From Ruminococcus flavefaciens (lineage in GTDB: Bacteria > Bacillota > Clostridia > Oscillospirales > Ruminococcaceae): 34,125 bases of DNA. The stretch spans positions 1 to 34,125 of the forward strand of contig DBYI01000080.1 of NCBI GenBank assembly GCA_002310115.1, read 5' to 3'. Below, piece by piece: positions 17,649-24,511 of this stretch (positions are counted from its first letter, which is position 1; every line of letters starts with the position of its first letter). The position numbers were made by a program, and so were the translations under genes. Under the pieces are notes generated by a model. It saw nothing but the letters and a program-made list of their open reading frames with translations. It did no database searches and had not been told where the DNA came from.

Positions 17649-17926
17649 TAGTATTACTCCTTTTATAAAATTATGAGGTTGAAAACCAACCTTTACTCAT
17701 AGTAACGCAAATAATACATAAAGTGTAACAAAAAACATAAAAATTTTTTCATAAATTAGTAAGATGTTTCTGGCTGCGGTTCATTTCGGTGAGAGGTTAT
17801 TTTGGACCTCTGGTATGATTTGATGAAACAGAAGTATTATGATATAACCCGAGTCTGCCACTTGTCAATTAATATGATATGCGCAATCAATGCTCACTTT
17901 GTTGAGGCATCAATTTCTCCACAGTT
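17649..17926. other. Intergenic region between divergent genes
   Basis: No gene seen. It holds the upstream region of the SH3-like gene and a short hairpin, AGAGGT with ACCTCT (about 17796-17815), of unknown purpose. Confidence 0.4.
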
Positions 17927-17955
17927 TTGACTTGATTAAATAGAAGAATTATGAT
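17927..17955 (+). promoter_or_regulatory. Promoter of the acetyltransferase pseudogene
   Basis: TTGACT (17927-17932) and TATGAT (17950-17955) with 17-base spacing, about 45 bases before the ATG at 18001. Confidence 0.65.
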
Positions 17956-18000
17956 ATTATTATATGGTACAAAATGAGAATTAGACCGAAGGAGAATACA

Positions 18001-18456
18001 ATGCTCAAAACAAGAAGATTGAAAATCTATGCTTCATCGCAGGATACTATGGAACAGTTCATTGAAACGCAGTCTGTTGATGTACTTAAGGCGGCGTACA
18101 CAGAAATGCTGAATGGATATCTGAATCATCCCGACCAGTGGGAATGGTATGCGATTTGGATGATTGAACTAAAAAACGGCACACATATCGGTGAACTATG
18201 CTTCAAAGGGCTTTCTGCAAATGGTGTTACAGAAATTGGATACGGTATCTCCGAAAAATACCAGAACAACGGTTATGCGACCGAAGCAGTGAAAGCAGTA
18301 TTGGAGTGGGCATTTGCGCATCCGGAGGTCACCGCAGTTGAAGCTTAAACTGATTCAGCCAATACTGCGTCAAAAAGAGTGCTTGAGAAATGTGGATTTG
18401 CTCTCAATGGTGTTATCGGCGAAGAAGGTGCTCGCTGGTCAATCTCCAAGAACTAA
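18001..18456 (+). pseudogene. GNAT-family N-acetyltransferase, nonsense mutation
   Basis: Acetyl-CoA-dependent acetyltransferase of the GNAT/RimJ type. The true start is the ATG preceded by GAAGGAG at about 17989; another in-frame ATG lies 27 bases upstream. The acetyl-CoA loop is seen in ISEKYQNNGYATEAVKAVLE. At codon 116 (18346-18348) TAA interrupts the frame exactly where relatives have an acidic residue (VEA-stop-TDSANTASKRVLEKCGF). The same frame then runs on undisturbed to a natural stop at 18456. A single G-to-T change from GAA would explain it. Without the last 35 residues, including the conserved N..S.RV.EK.GF helix and strand, the product should be inactive. Confidence 0.88.
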
Positions 18457-18569
18457 ACCATTAGTAGTCTCCCCATATGTTTACTCCCCTTATAATGCCG
18501 CGATTTACCGCTTTTACTGTCCCTCAACTTGCAAATTAATATTTCAAATCCAGCAGTCTCAACTATATC

Positions 18570-18605
18570 AGAACCTTTATTTCAATACAAATAAGGGTTC
18601 TTTTT
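18570..18605 (+). terminator. Terminator after the acetyltransferase pseudogene
   Basis: Stem AGAACCTTTATTT with AAATAAGGGTTCT (one G-U pair), 6-base loop, followed by five T. Nothing coding is seen in 18457-18569. Confidence 0.8.
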
Positions 18606-18738
18606 CATTCCCTTAAAAACCGTAAATACAGCTGAATACGGCTATATACCTTTTTCTTTTGCTATCATACAGTTCATAAATAAGTGCAAAATCTCCATTA
18701 ATTAACGTGTATCTATGAGTACAAATTATAAATAAATC

Positions 18739-18778
18739 AACCGTAAGCAGAACTTTTACTTACGGTTTAACCTTTTTT
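18739..18778. terminator. Hairpin after the ketosynthase operon
   Basis: AACCGTAAG (18739-18747) pairs with CTTACGGTT (18759-18767), and a run of six T follows on the plus strand. It lies just beyond the minus-strand ketosynthase stop and may end transcripts from both sides. Confidence 0.6.
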
Positions 18779-18828
18779 ATAAATTTTATTAAAGCAAGAT
18801 ATTATACCATTTTACGGATGTATATTCG

Positions 18829-20037
18829 TCATTCATATTTTTTGAAAATAAGAGTAGAGTTGTTTCCGCCAAAGCCGAATGAGTTTGAAACTGCAGCTTT
18901 TATATCCTCCTTTATTGCTTCGTTAGGTATGTAATTGAGATCAAGCTCGGGATCGCGTTCACCATAGTGTATCGTAGGCGGGAGTATGCCTGTTTCAATA
19001 GCCTTAATACAAGCAATGCCCTCAAGAGCACCGCCTGCCGCAAGAGTATGGCCTATTGCAGCCTTGATGGATGAAACTGGGATATCATACGCTCTCTTTC
19101 CGAACACCTTCTTAATAGCCATTGTCTCGTAAAGGTCATTGAGACTTGTTGATGTACCGTGTGCATTGATATAACCAATATCGTCTGGTGACATTCCTGC
19201 GTCACTAAGAGCGCTCTCCATAGATTCAGCCATGCCCTCTCCGTCTGTCTTGGGAGCAGTCATATTGTAAGCCTCACAGGTCATGCTCGCACCTGCAAGT
19301 TCACAGCGTATCCTTGCTCCTCTTGCCTTTGCGTGCTTTTCTGATTCAATAATTATACATCCACTCCCCTCGCCCATGATGAAGCCGTCACGATTCTTTG
19401 TGAACGGGCGTGGAGTTTTTGTAGGATCGCTGTCAACAGACATTGCAAGCACTTGATTAAAGCCGCTTATAACAACATTTGAGACTGTATTTGAAAGTCC
19501 GCCTGTAATGACCATATCATACATACCGGACTGTATGAGCTGCTTTCCGAGAGCAACAGCATAGCCTGATGAAGCGCAGGCAGTAGAAACATTGAATGTT
19601 GCACCCTGTATACCGTGCTTCATAGCAAGCATTGCAGGGATAGCGCTCGGCATACGCTTTAAAGTCGTGTTCGGCTTGATATCAAGCTCGCTGTCCTCGT
19701 AGGAGTTGTCGGCAACACCGAAAATAATTGCTATCCTCTTTGCGTTGAGAGTGCTGAAATCAGCACCGCAGTCCTCGATAGCTTCGCCTGCAGCAGCAAG
19801 TCCCATTCTTGTCGCCTTTGTTGTTGCGCTGAGCTGACGCTTTTTCCAGTATTTTGAAGCAACTGCCTCAAATGCGTCATCGACCTCTGCTGCTATCGTT
19901 GTATCATGTTTATCAATCGGGATACGTGTTATTTGTTTTACTCCGCTTTTTCCGCTTATAAGCCCCTCCCATAATTCATCGGTATTAAGCCCCAGAGCAC
20001 TTATCGAGCCAATGCCTGTTACAACTATCTTTTCCAT
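18829..20037 (-). CDS. Beta-ketoacyl-ACP synthase (FabF-type ketosynthase)
   Basis: Condensing enzyme of 402 residues with the full Cys-His-His set: Cys154 in STACASS, His293 in NAHGTST and His330 in IGHTLAAGG. The C-terminal NSFGFGGNNS glycine loop is also present. It should therefore be able to condense or decarboxylate malonyl thioesters; the Cys-to-Ser change typical of decarboxylation-only KS partners in beta-branching cassettes is absent. AAAGGA precedes the ATG, 39 bases after the hydratase stop. It is the last gene of an operon with an acyltransferase and two crotonase-type proteins. General FabF for membrane lipids is possible but would normally sit with fabD, fabG and acpP, which are not here. 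Confidence 0.9.
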   Translation of the reverse strand: MEKIVVTGIGSISALGLNTDELWEGLISGKSGVKQITRIPIDKHDTTIAAEVDDAFEAVASKYWKKRQLSATTKATRMGLAAAGEAIEDCGADFSTLNAKRIAIIFGVADNSYEDSELDIKPNTTLKRMPSAIPAMLAMKHGIQGATFNVSTACASSGYAVALGKQLIQSGMYDMVITGGLSNTVSNVVISGFNQVLAMSVDSDPTKTPRPFTKNRDGFIMGEGSGCIIIESEKHAKARGARIRCELAGASMTCEAYNMTAPKTDGEGMAESMESALSDAGMSPDDIGYINAHGTSTSLNDLYETMAIKKVFGKRAYDIPVSSIKAAIGHTLAAGGALEGIACIKAIETGILPPTIHYGERDPELDLNYIPNEAIKEDIKAAVSNSFGFGGNNSTLIFKKYE

Positions 20038-20076
20038 ATTTATCCTTTCTTTACTGCGAAAAAATTCGTAAAAGTA

Positions 20077-20781
20077 TTATACAAGATGACTCTGCTTGTA
20101 CTGTTTTATGTATTCTCTGTATTTCTCAGGCTCGAATGTACTGAAATTATCAGAAATATATTCTATGAGCGAAAGAGCCTCGGAAAGGCCCTGCTTCTTG
20201 CCAACGAAAACATCGGCATAACCTATCTCGTAAGCTTGATCCGCAGGAATCATATCACCTGTCATAACAAGCTCATAGGCATTCTTCATGCCGCATATCT
20301 CGATATTTCTTGCAATTCCACCAAGTGCCGGAAGTATTCCGAATGTGGATTCTGGTTGACCTATTCTCGCACCTTTTTCAAGTATCCTGTAATGGCTATT
20401 TACAGCGATCTCGCTACCAGAACCGATACAGAATCCCGTTACCACACTTACTACAGGAAAAGGCAGGTCGCGGAGAAAAGTGAAATGGCTCTTCTGTACA
20501 ACATGACTTGCTGGAAGCTCATCTGAAGAATCATCGTAAGCTTCCTTTTCGGAGCGTTCAGCAAGTGCGCCTACATCTGCGCCTGAACTGAAATGTCTGC
20601 CTCCGCCATAGATGATCATGCCCTTGATTTCGCCTTTTTTTGCAATTTCCGCAACATTTTCCATAATTGCTTCAAATGTATTCAGGAAAGCTGTTGTCAT
20701 CATGTTGTTATTTGGCGCGTCCATAATGAGATGGAGTATGCCGTTTTCTTCGTTTAGACTGATATTGATGATATCACTCAT
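20077..20781 (-). CDS. Enoyl-CoA hydratase/isomerase (crotonase) family enzyme
   Basis: 234 residues, crotonase fold. The oxyanion-hole segments are HFSSGADVG (about 63-71) and GFCIGSGSEIA (116-126). Both catalytic glutamates of true hydratases are present: Glu124 in GSGSE and Glu144 in GQPE. Dehydration/hydration of an acyl thioester is thus likely. It is shorter than housekeeping hydratases (about 260) and, with its acyltransferase and ketosynthase neighbours, resembles the PksH/PksI-type crotonases of trans-AT polyketide clusters. The start overlaps the preceding gene by 8 bases, with GGAGG inside that gene, so translation is coupled. Confidence 0.87.
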   Translation of the reverse strand: MSDIINISLNEENGILHLIMDAPNNNMMTTAFLNTFEAIMENVAEIAKKGEIKGMIIYGGGRHFSSGADVGALAERSEKEAYDDSSDELPASHVVQKSHFTFLRDLPFPVVSVVTGFCIGSGSEIAVNSHYRILEKGARIGQPESTFGILPALGGIARNIEICGMKNAYELVMTGDMIPADQAYEIGYADVFVGKKQGLSEALSLIEYISDNFSTFEPEKYREYIKQYKQSHLV

Positions 20782-21199
20782 TGCTGCCGCCTCCGTTCTT
20801 TATTGACATGAGACGGTAGAACGCCCTTGACTCGCAATTCAGCACCTCTGCCGCAGTCCCTGTTCTTGCCTTAACAAAGCAGGCAGTTATCTGATCGGCT
20901 GCCCATTTGCTTTTATCCTTGAAAAGCCTATCTGTCCATTCGTCAATACCATCGGCAGAGATGACCATATCGAAAAGCTCTGCAAGCTCCTCTGAAGGCT
21001 CATCTTCTGCAAGCGCGGTGAGGAAAGATGCTTTTGTGAAGAAATCTCTGATATCATTGCTAATATCACCGGTTATTTTGCTGTTTTTTACGATAAGCAG
21101 ACACGGACTTCCAAGCTCAGAATCTAAAAGCTCACTGAGTGAGGTCATGCCGCTTACCTCTGTCGTATATTCTTTTATTTTTATGTTCATATCATGCAT
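20774..21199 (-). CDS. Short degenerate crotonase-like protein
   Basis: 141 residues, not firmly recognised. The second half, FDMVISADGIDEW to ADQITACFVKARTGTAAEVL and ESRAFYRLM, follows the pattern of the C-terminal helices of enoyl-CoA hydratases. The first half could correspond to the opening strands (SPCLLIVKNSK). The oxyanion loops (GGG and GAD types) and catalytic glutamates are missing, so any crotonase activity is improbable. It may act as a structural or acyl-binding partner of the hydratase encoded next, with which it overlaps by 8 bases. The family assignment is inference; an unrelated helical protein is possible. The frame is intact and the gene has a G-rich site before the ATG, so it is probably expressed. 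Confidence 0.6.
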   Translation of the reverse strand: MHDMNIKIKEYTTEVSGMTSLSELLDSELGSPCLLIVKNSKITGDISNDIRDFFTKASFLTALAEDEPSEELAELFDMVISADGIDEWTDRLFKDKSKWAADQITACFVKARTGTAAEVLNCESRAFYRLMSIKNGGGSNE

Positions 21200-21291
21200 G
21201 ATAATACCCCCATACTTTTATTGATCATATCTGTTACCGCTCTCATGATATCATATATGTTCTATCCGAGAGCCTGTGCCTTTACATTCTT

Positions 21292-22203
21292 TTATAAAGT
21301 ATAGCCGCCGCCAACTACATCTTTAAGAGTATATAGCCTATATCTTCCACTTACTCTTGAAAACTTGTTTATTGCACCATTGGCGCTTACATCAAAGAAT
21401 TCCGTTACTCCAAGCTCTTCCAGATTTTTTAGTGCAAGATCCCAGCGCATAGGAGTAAAGACATTAATCATATTTTCCTTTCTGACTTCGTCAGCTGTCT
21501 TCATAACTGTTTGATTGAAGACCGAGATGATCGGATATTTAGGTTCTTTGTATTCAAGCTTATTGCAGAGCGAGATATATTCGAATGAATACTGCTCCAT
21601 AAGAGGATGATGAAAGGCTGTGCCCGTATTCATTGTGAAAGCCTTGATAGCTCCCGCGTTCAAACATACCTCGATAGCCTTTTCAACTGCTTCTGCCTTG
21701 CCGCTTATCATAACGTGAAATTTTGAATTTCCGCTTCCGATGACCAGTTCATCAGGACTGAACTTACCGCTGAAAAGTTCTTTCAGCTCATCGTAATGGA
21801 AACCGATAATGATACCCATATCGAGTTTGATGCCTTTTTCCTGAAGTGTGCGGAACATCGAAAGATGAGTCATAACAATATCATAAGCATCCTCATATCT
21901 TATCGAATCAAAACAGGCGCTTGCGCTTACTATGCCTGAACTGTAGCCTGCACCGATATCAGGAATGATCCCTTTACTGATAAAATATTCATACACAACT
22001 CTGTCACAGAGGAAAGGCACCATCCATTCGGCAGCCTTTACACTGTAACCTGTATTCTTATACATATCGAGGTCAAGGCCAAGTCTTGAAAAAGCTTCTG
22101 TTCTGTATGTCTCGTACCTGTCCATCATTTCAGGAGTGAGCTTCGCCAGAATTTTTTCTGGTTTTGAACCTATGCCGTTAAATAAAAATGCTCTGTTGTA
22201 CAT
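21292..22203 (-). CDS. FabD-like acyltransferase
   Basis: 303 residues, the size of malonyl-CoA:ACP transacylases. The N terminus reads FLFNGIGSK (family FPGQGSQ). The nucleophile motif is GYSSG with Ser88, where the canonical GHSLG has His before the Ser, and the catalytic His is at 198 in TAFHHPLM. AAAGGAG precedes the ATG. It is the first gene of the operon, 58 bases after a promoter. The altered nucleophile elbow suggests either a different acyl specificity or an acyl hydrolase of the kind found in trans-AT polyketide clusters. There is no acyl carrier protein beside it. Confidence 0.82.
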   Translation of the reverse strand: MYNRAFLFNGIGSKPEKILAKLTPEMMDRYETYRTEAFSRLGLDLDMYKNTGYSVKAAEWMVPFLCDRVVYEYFISKGIIPDIGAGYSSGIVSASACFDSIRYEDAYDIVMTHLSMFRTLQEKGIKLDMGIIIGFHYDELKELFSGKFSPDELVIGSGNSKFHVMISGKAEAVEKAIEVCLNAGAIKAFTMNTGTAFHHPLMEQYSFEYISLCNKLEYKEPKYPIISVFNQTVMKTADEVRKENMINVFTPMRWDLALKNLEELGVTEFFDVSANGAINKFSRVSGRYRLYTLKDVVGGGYTL

Positions 22204-22267
22204 TATATCTACTGCTCCTTTTTATTCAGGATATTGCACTACTTAAGAAACGTGCAATAGCAGCCAT

Positions 22268-22296
22268 AATATACAGAGCAATAAAGCCAGTGCCAA
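22268..22296 (-). promoter_or_regulatory. Promoter of the acyltransferase-ketosynthase operon
   Basis: On the minus strand TTGGCA (22291-22296) and TATATT (22268-22273) with 17-base spacing, reading into the acyltransferase gene. Confidence 0.6.
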
Positions 22297-22314
22297 TAAA
22301 GTGTCTATTTGCTT

Positions 22315-23047
22315 TTACATATATTCTTTTCAATTATTCGGCCCCCCCTATAAGGCGAACATCAACAAGAGAATATTTCTCAAGATAATGAGCAATTATA
22401 TCAACGAATTCGTCCATTGATTGTCATCAGGTAACAAGTGCTTCATACAAACGCTCTTCGACAATACGCAAATATAGCTTATTTCTGCTTGGTTATACTG
22501 CTTATACATCATCGAAGATTTAACAAAATCGACGATGTAAAGTCTGCCATAGTGAGCGCAAATATTGCGTATAAGTAATATGTACCATCCAACTTTCGAG
22601 ATATGTATATCCTATATCGTAAGACTTAGCAATCTCCTTTTTATAAGCTGATTTCATATTCGTATAAAACTTGAAAAGAGTACCAAAACTAAACAAATCC
22701 ACCTGTGCATGGAAAGATATCTACTGTCCAAACAATTATTATACAATTTCTTATCGAAATGCGCACAGCTATTTCTGTCTAGTTCATTTTGAATATCCGA
22801 ATAATATTCATTGTGATAATCACGATTTACAAAATCCGCAGGAAATACATATACAAGAACGCCGTATTTACAAGAATAATGATTTACAAGCAGAGTCCAT
22901 AAGCCTTTATGCCTTTATGAAGCGAAAATAAGATATATCCCCAAGATTACGTCTTACATATTCTTCGTCATTCATAACTAATCCAAATCGCTTAAGATTT
23001 TTAATCTACTCATCAATGTTCACAGCAGGCTGCTGTTAAAATCTCAT
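22315..23047 (-). pseudogene. Abi_2 (AbiD/AbiF) abortive-infection gene, multiply broken
   Basis: Relic of an anti-phage abortive infection protein. Pieces in order across different frames are: ATG-RF-stop-QQPAVNIDE, a stop where relatives have Gln, IKNLKRFGLVMNDEEYVRRN and SYFRFIKAYG; a gap of some 40 residues; HYSCKYGVLVYV and DYHNEYYSDIQNELDRNSCA; FHAQVDLFSFGTLFKFY to AIAKSYDIGYTYLESWM or its equivalent; then, after a frameshift, RNICAHYGRLY, the family's R-x4-H motif. It continues as LKHLLPDD-type and DEFVDIIAHYLEKYSLVD segments and ends in PNN-stop-KEYM. At least three stops, two frameshifts and one deletion are present. The order and spacing of the pieces fit full-length Abi_2 proteins of about 300 residues. 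The relic is dead as a protein, but its upstream promoter and leader are intact. Confidence 0.85.
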
Positions 23048-23059
23048 ATTTTTATCCCA

Positions 23060-23113
23060 ATAATTAAATGGCCCGACGTGGTTCGCATAGTTTAGAGGCG
23101 TGTCGGGGTCTAT
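23060..23113 (-). ncRNA. Putative Abi-associated structured leader RNA
   Basis: From a predicted start at about 23113 the minus-strand transcript begins GACCCCGACACGCC. It carries CCCGAC and GUCGGG pairing around a 24-base loop containing CUAUGCGAACCAC, and runs on to the Abi_2 start region. Abi_2/AbiF genes are known to be preceded by a conserved small RNA (the abiF RNA motif). The position, promoter distance and stem are as expected. I cannot confirm identity without a covariance model. Confidence 0.5.
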
Positions 23114-23119
23114 TGTTTT

Positions 23120-23148
23120 ATTATATGCTATATAAGTGAAAAAGTCAA
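23120..23148 (-). promoter_or_regulatory. Promoter of the leader RNA and Abi_2 relic
   Basis: On the minus strand TTGACT (23143-23148) and TATAAT (23120-23125) with 17-base spacing. The start point falls at the first base of the GC-rich stem. Confidence 0.75.
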
Positions 23149-23367
23149 TAGAGAAATGTTGTGAAAATATTAATTTTATTTTAACTTTTTACTAAGATAT
23201 ATTCATCAATTCGGGAGTTTTACAGTTCATTATCATCAGTCAAATTATTGATAAACAGGCTGATATAACCATGATTTACGTAAAGACAGAAGACAATCGA
23301 TATAAGCAGTATTATGCGCTCAATCACGGCTCATTTCGATAAACCGTGATTGAGGTATTGTATTTGA

Positions 23368-23396
23368 TTGACTTAAACAGCGAATAATGGTATAAT
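23368..23396 (+). promoter_or_regulatory. Promoter of the TetR-like gene
   Basis: TTGACT (23368-23373), 17 bases, TATAAT (23391-23396), about 32 bases before the ATG. Upstream (23149-23367) no gene is seen; an inverted repeat CAATCACGGCTCATT.. / ..AACCGTGATTG sits near 23321-23352. Confidence 0.75.
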
Positions 23397-23428
23397 CATA
23401 GTAATAAACGGCTGTCGAGATATAACTC

Positions 23429-23853
23429 ATGAAACGAAAAACTACAGAAGAATTACTTGCCGAATCCTTTCTGGAGCTTGCCGAGAGTAAGCGTATCGAC
23501 AAGATAACAATAACCGAGATAACAAATAACTGCGGTATGTCGCAGCCAACTTTCTATAATCACTTCAAGGATAAATATGACCTTATCGTGTGGATATACA
23601 CCTCCCGTGTGAGCGAAGTCATGGGCAGGATTGACAATAAAAGCTATCTTTGGAAAGATACTTTGCTTGACGGAGCAAGATATTATGCCGAAAACTGTGA
23701 ATTTATCAAAAACGCTTTGAGGCACACAGCGGACAGGATTCTTTTATCGAGTATGTCCGTAAGAGAAATACTGAGTTTCTGAAAGCGGAAGTGCAGAAAA
23801 AGCTGATGACTGAGTTTATCCCTGATGAGATAATGGGTATGATAGAAGGATAA
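23429..23853 (+). pseudogene. TetR-family regulator, frameshifted
   Basis: Transcription regulator relic. The N-terminal DNA-binding domain is clear: ITITEITNNCGMSQPTFYNH is the TetR helix-turn-helix, then FKDKYDLIVWIY. After NALRHT the frame goes off course. Loss of one base near 23728-23731 restores GQDSFIEYVRKRNTEFLKAE, then KKLMTEFIPDEIMGMIEG, before a stop at 23853. That is still short of the usual C-terminal helices, so the 3' end may also be lost. The 117-residue product would retain DNA binding but lack the ligand/dimer domain. No target gene next to it survives. Confidence 0.82.
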
Positions 23854-23959
23854 GTTTAATCCTGCATAAACTCTATATGCACACGGAATGCACACGACTA
23901 AAAGGCAGTATAACGATAATCAAATGGGCTGTAAAAAAACTCAGTCTCCCAAACGAACA

Positions 23960-23988
23960 TGGGGCCTCGTAAAGAGGCCCCAAATTTT
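23960..23988 (+). terminator. GC-rich hairpin after the TetR relic
   Basis: TGGGGCCTC (23960-23968) pairs perfectly with GAGGCCCCA (23974-23982), 5-base loop, then AATTTTAT. It may be a terminator or a hairpin at the left side of the insertion-sequence remnant that follows. Confidence 0.6.
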
Positions 23989-24040
23989 ATAGCAAAAAAC
24001 AAGCTGCACAACAAAACTTGATATAATCAAATTACGACAA

Positions 24041-24412
24041 ATGATAACCACTGAGAACTATTATAAACCAATCCAACTGAAATTACCAGTGGATAATGAA
24101 AGAATTATAGATATAAACGACTCAGTGTATTCTTTTGTTGAAGTTTTAGATCAAATTGACTTAAAGAAATATCTTGTAGAGAAGGACTGAAGGACAGGTC
24201 GCCCACAATTTGATCTGGAAACTCTCTTAAGAATAACACTGTTTGCATTTATGGAATACGGATATGTATCGCTGTGTGAAATAGAAAAGCTATGTAAAAC
24301 AGACATAAGATTCCTCTGGATGCTTGGTGAAATGAAAGCACCGAGTCATATGACCATAGCGAATTTCATCAATAATTATCTTAAGTATAGATTAAAATTA
24401 GCCTTATTATAA
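24041..24412 (+). pseudogene. IS1182-like transposase remnant
   Basis: The N-terminal part of a DUF772-type transposase: YKPIQLKLPVDNERIIDIND, then YSFVEVLDQIDLKKYL, an in-frame TGA (24188-24190), RTGRPQFDLETLLRI, FMEYGYVSLCEIEKLCKTDI, FLWMLGEMKAPSHMTIANFI. It stops at 24412 after about 120 residues, whereas full IS1182 transposases exceed 450, and the catalytic DDE domain is absent. So both an internal stop and a large truncation are present. The exact element ends are not visible. Confidence 0.85.
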
Positions 24413-24511
24413 GTGTTACACTTAGCAAGTAAAATGCGTTATTATAATTGAAGGCAATTCGCCTTTATCCGCAAATAAACATAAATAATATGTGAATAGG
24501 AGGAACTTCAT

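Noticed and set aside
20086..20526. Plus-strand frame of 146 codons
   Set aside because: Shadow of the enoyl-CoA hydratase gene; no ribosome site and no domain.
22226..22333. A 35-codon minus-strand frame starting TTG, with a hydrophobic stretch, before the acyltransferase
   Set aside because: It overlaps both the end of the Abi_2 relic and the better-supported promoter TTGGCA-17-TATATT; no ribosome site belongs to it.
22671..22931. Plus-strand frame of 86 codons
   Set aside because: Antisense to the Abi_2 relic, whose conserved pieces explain this stretch on the other strand.
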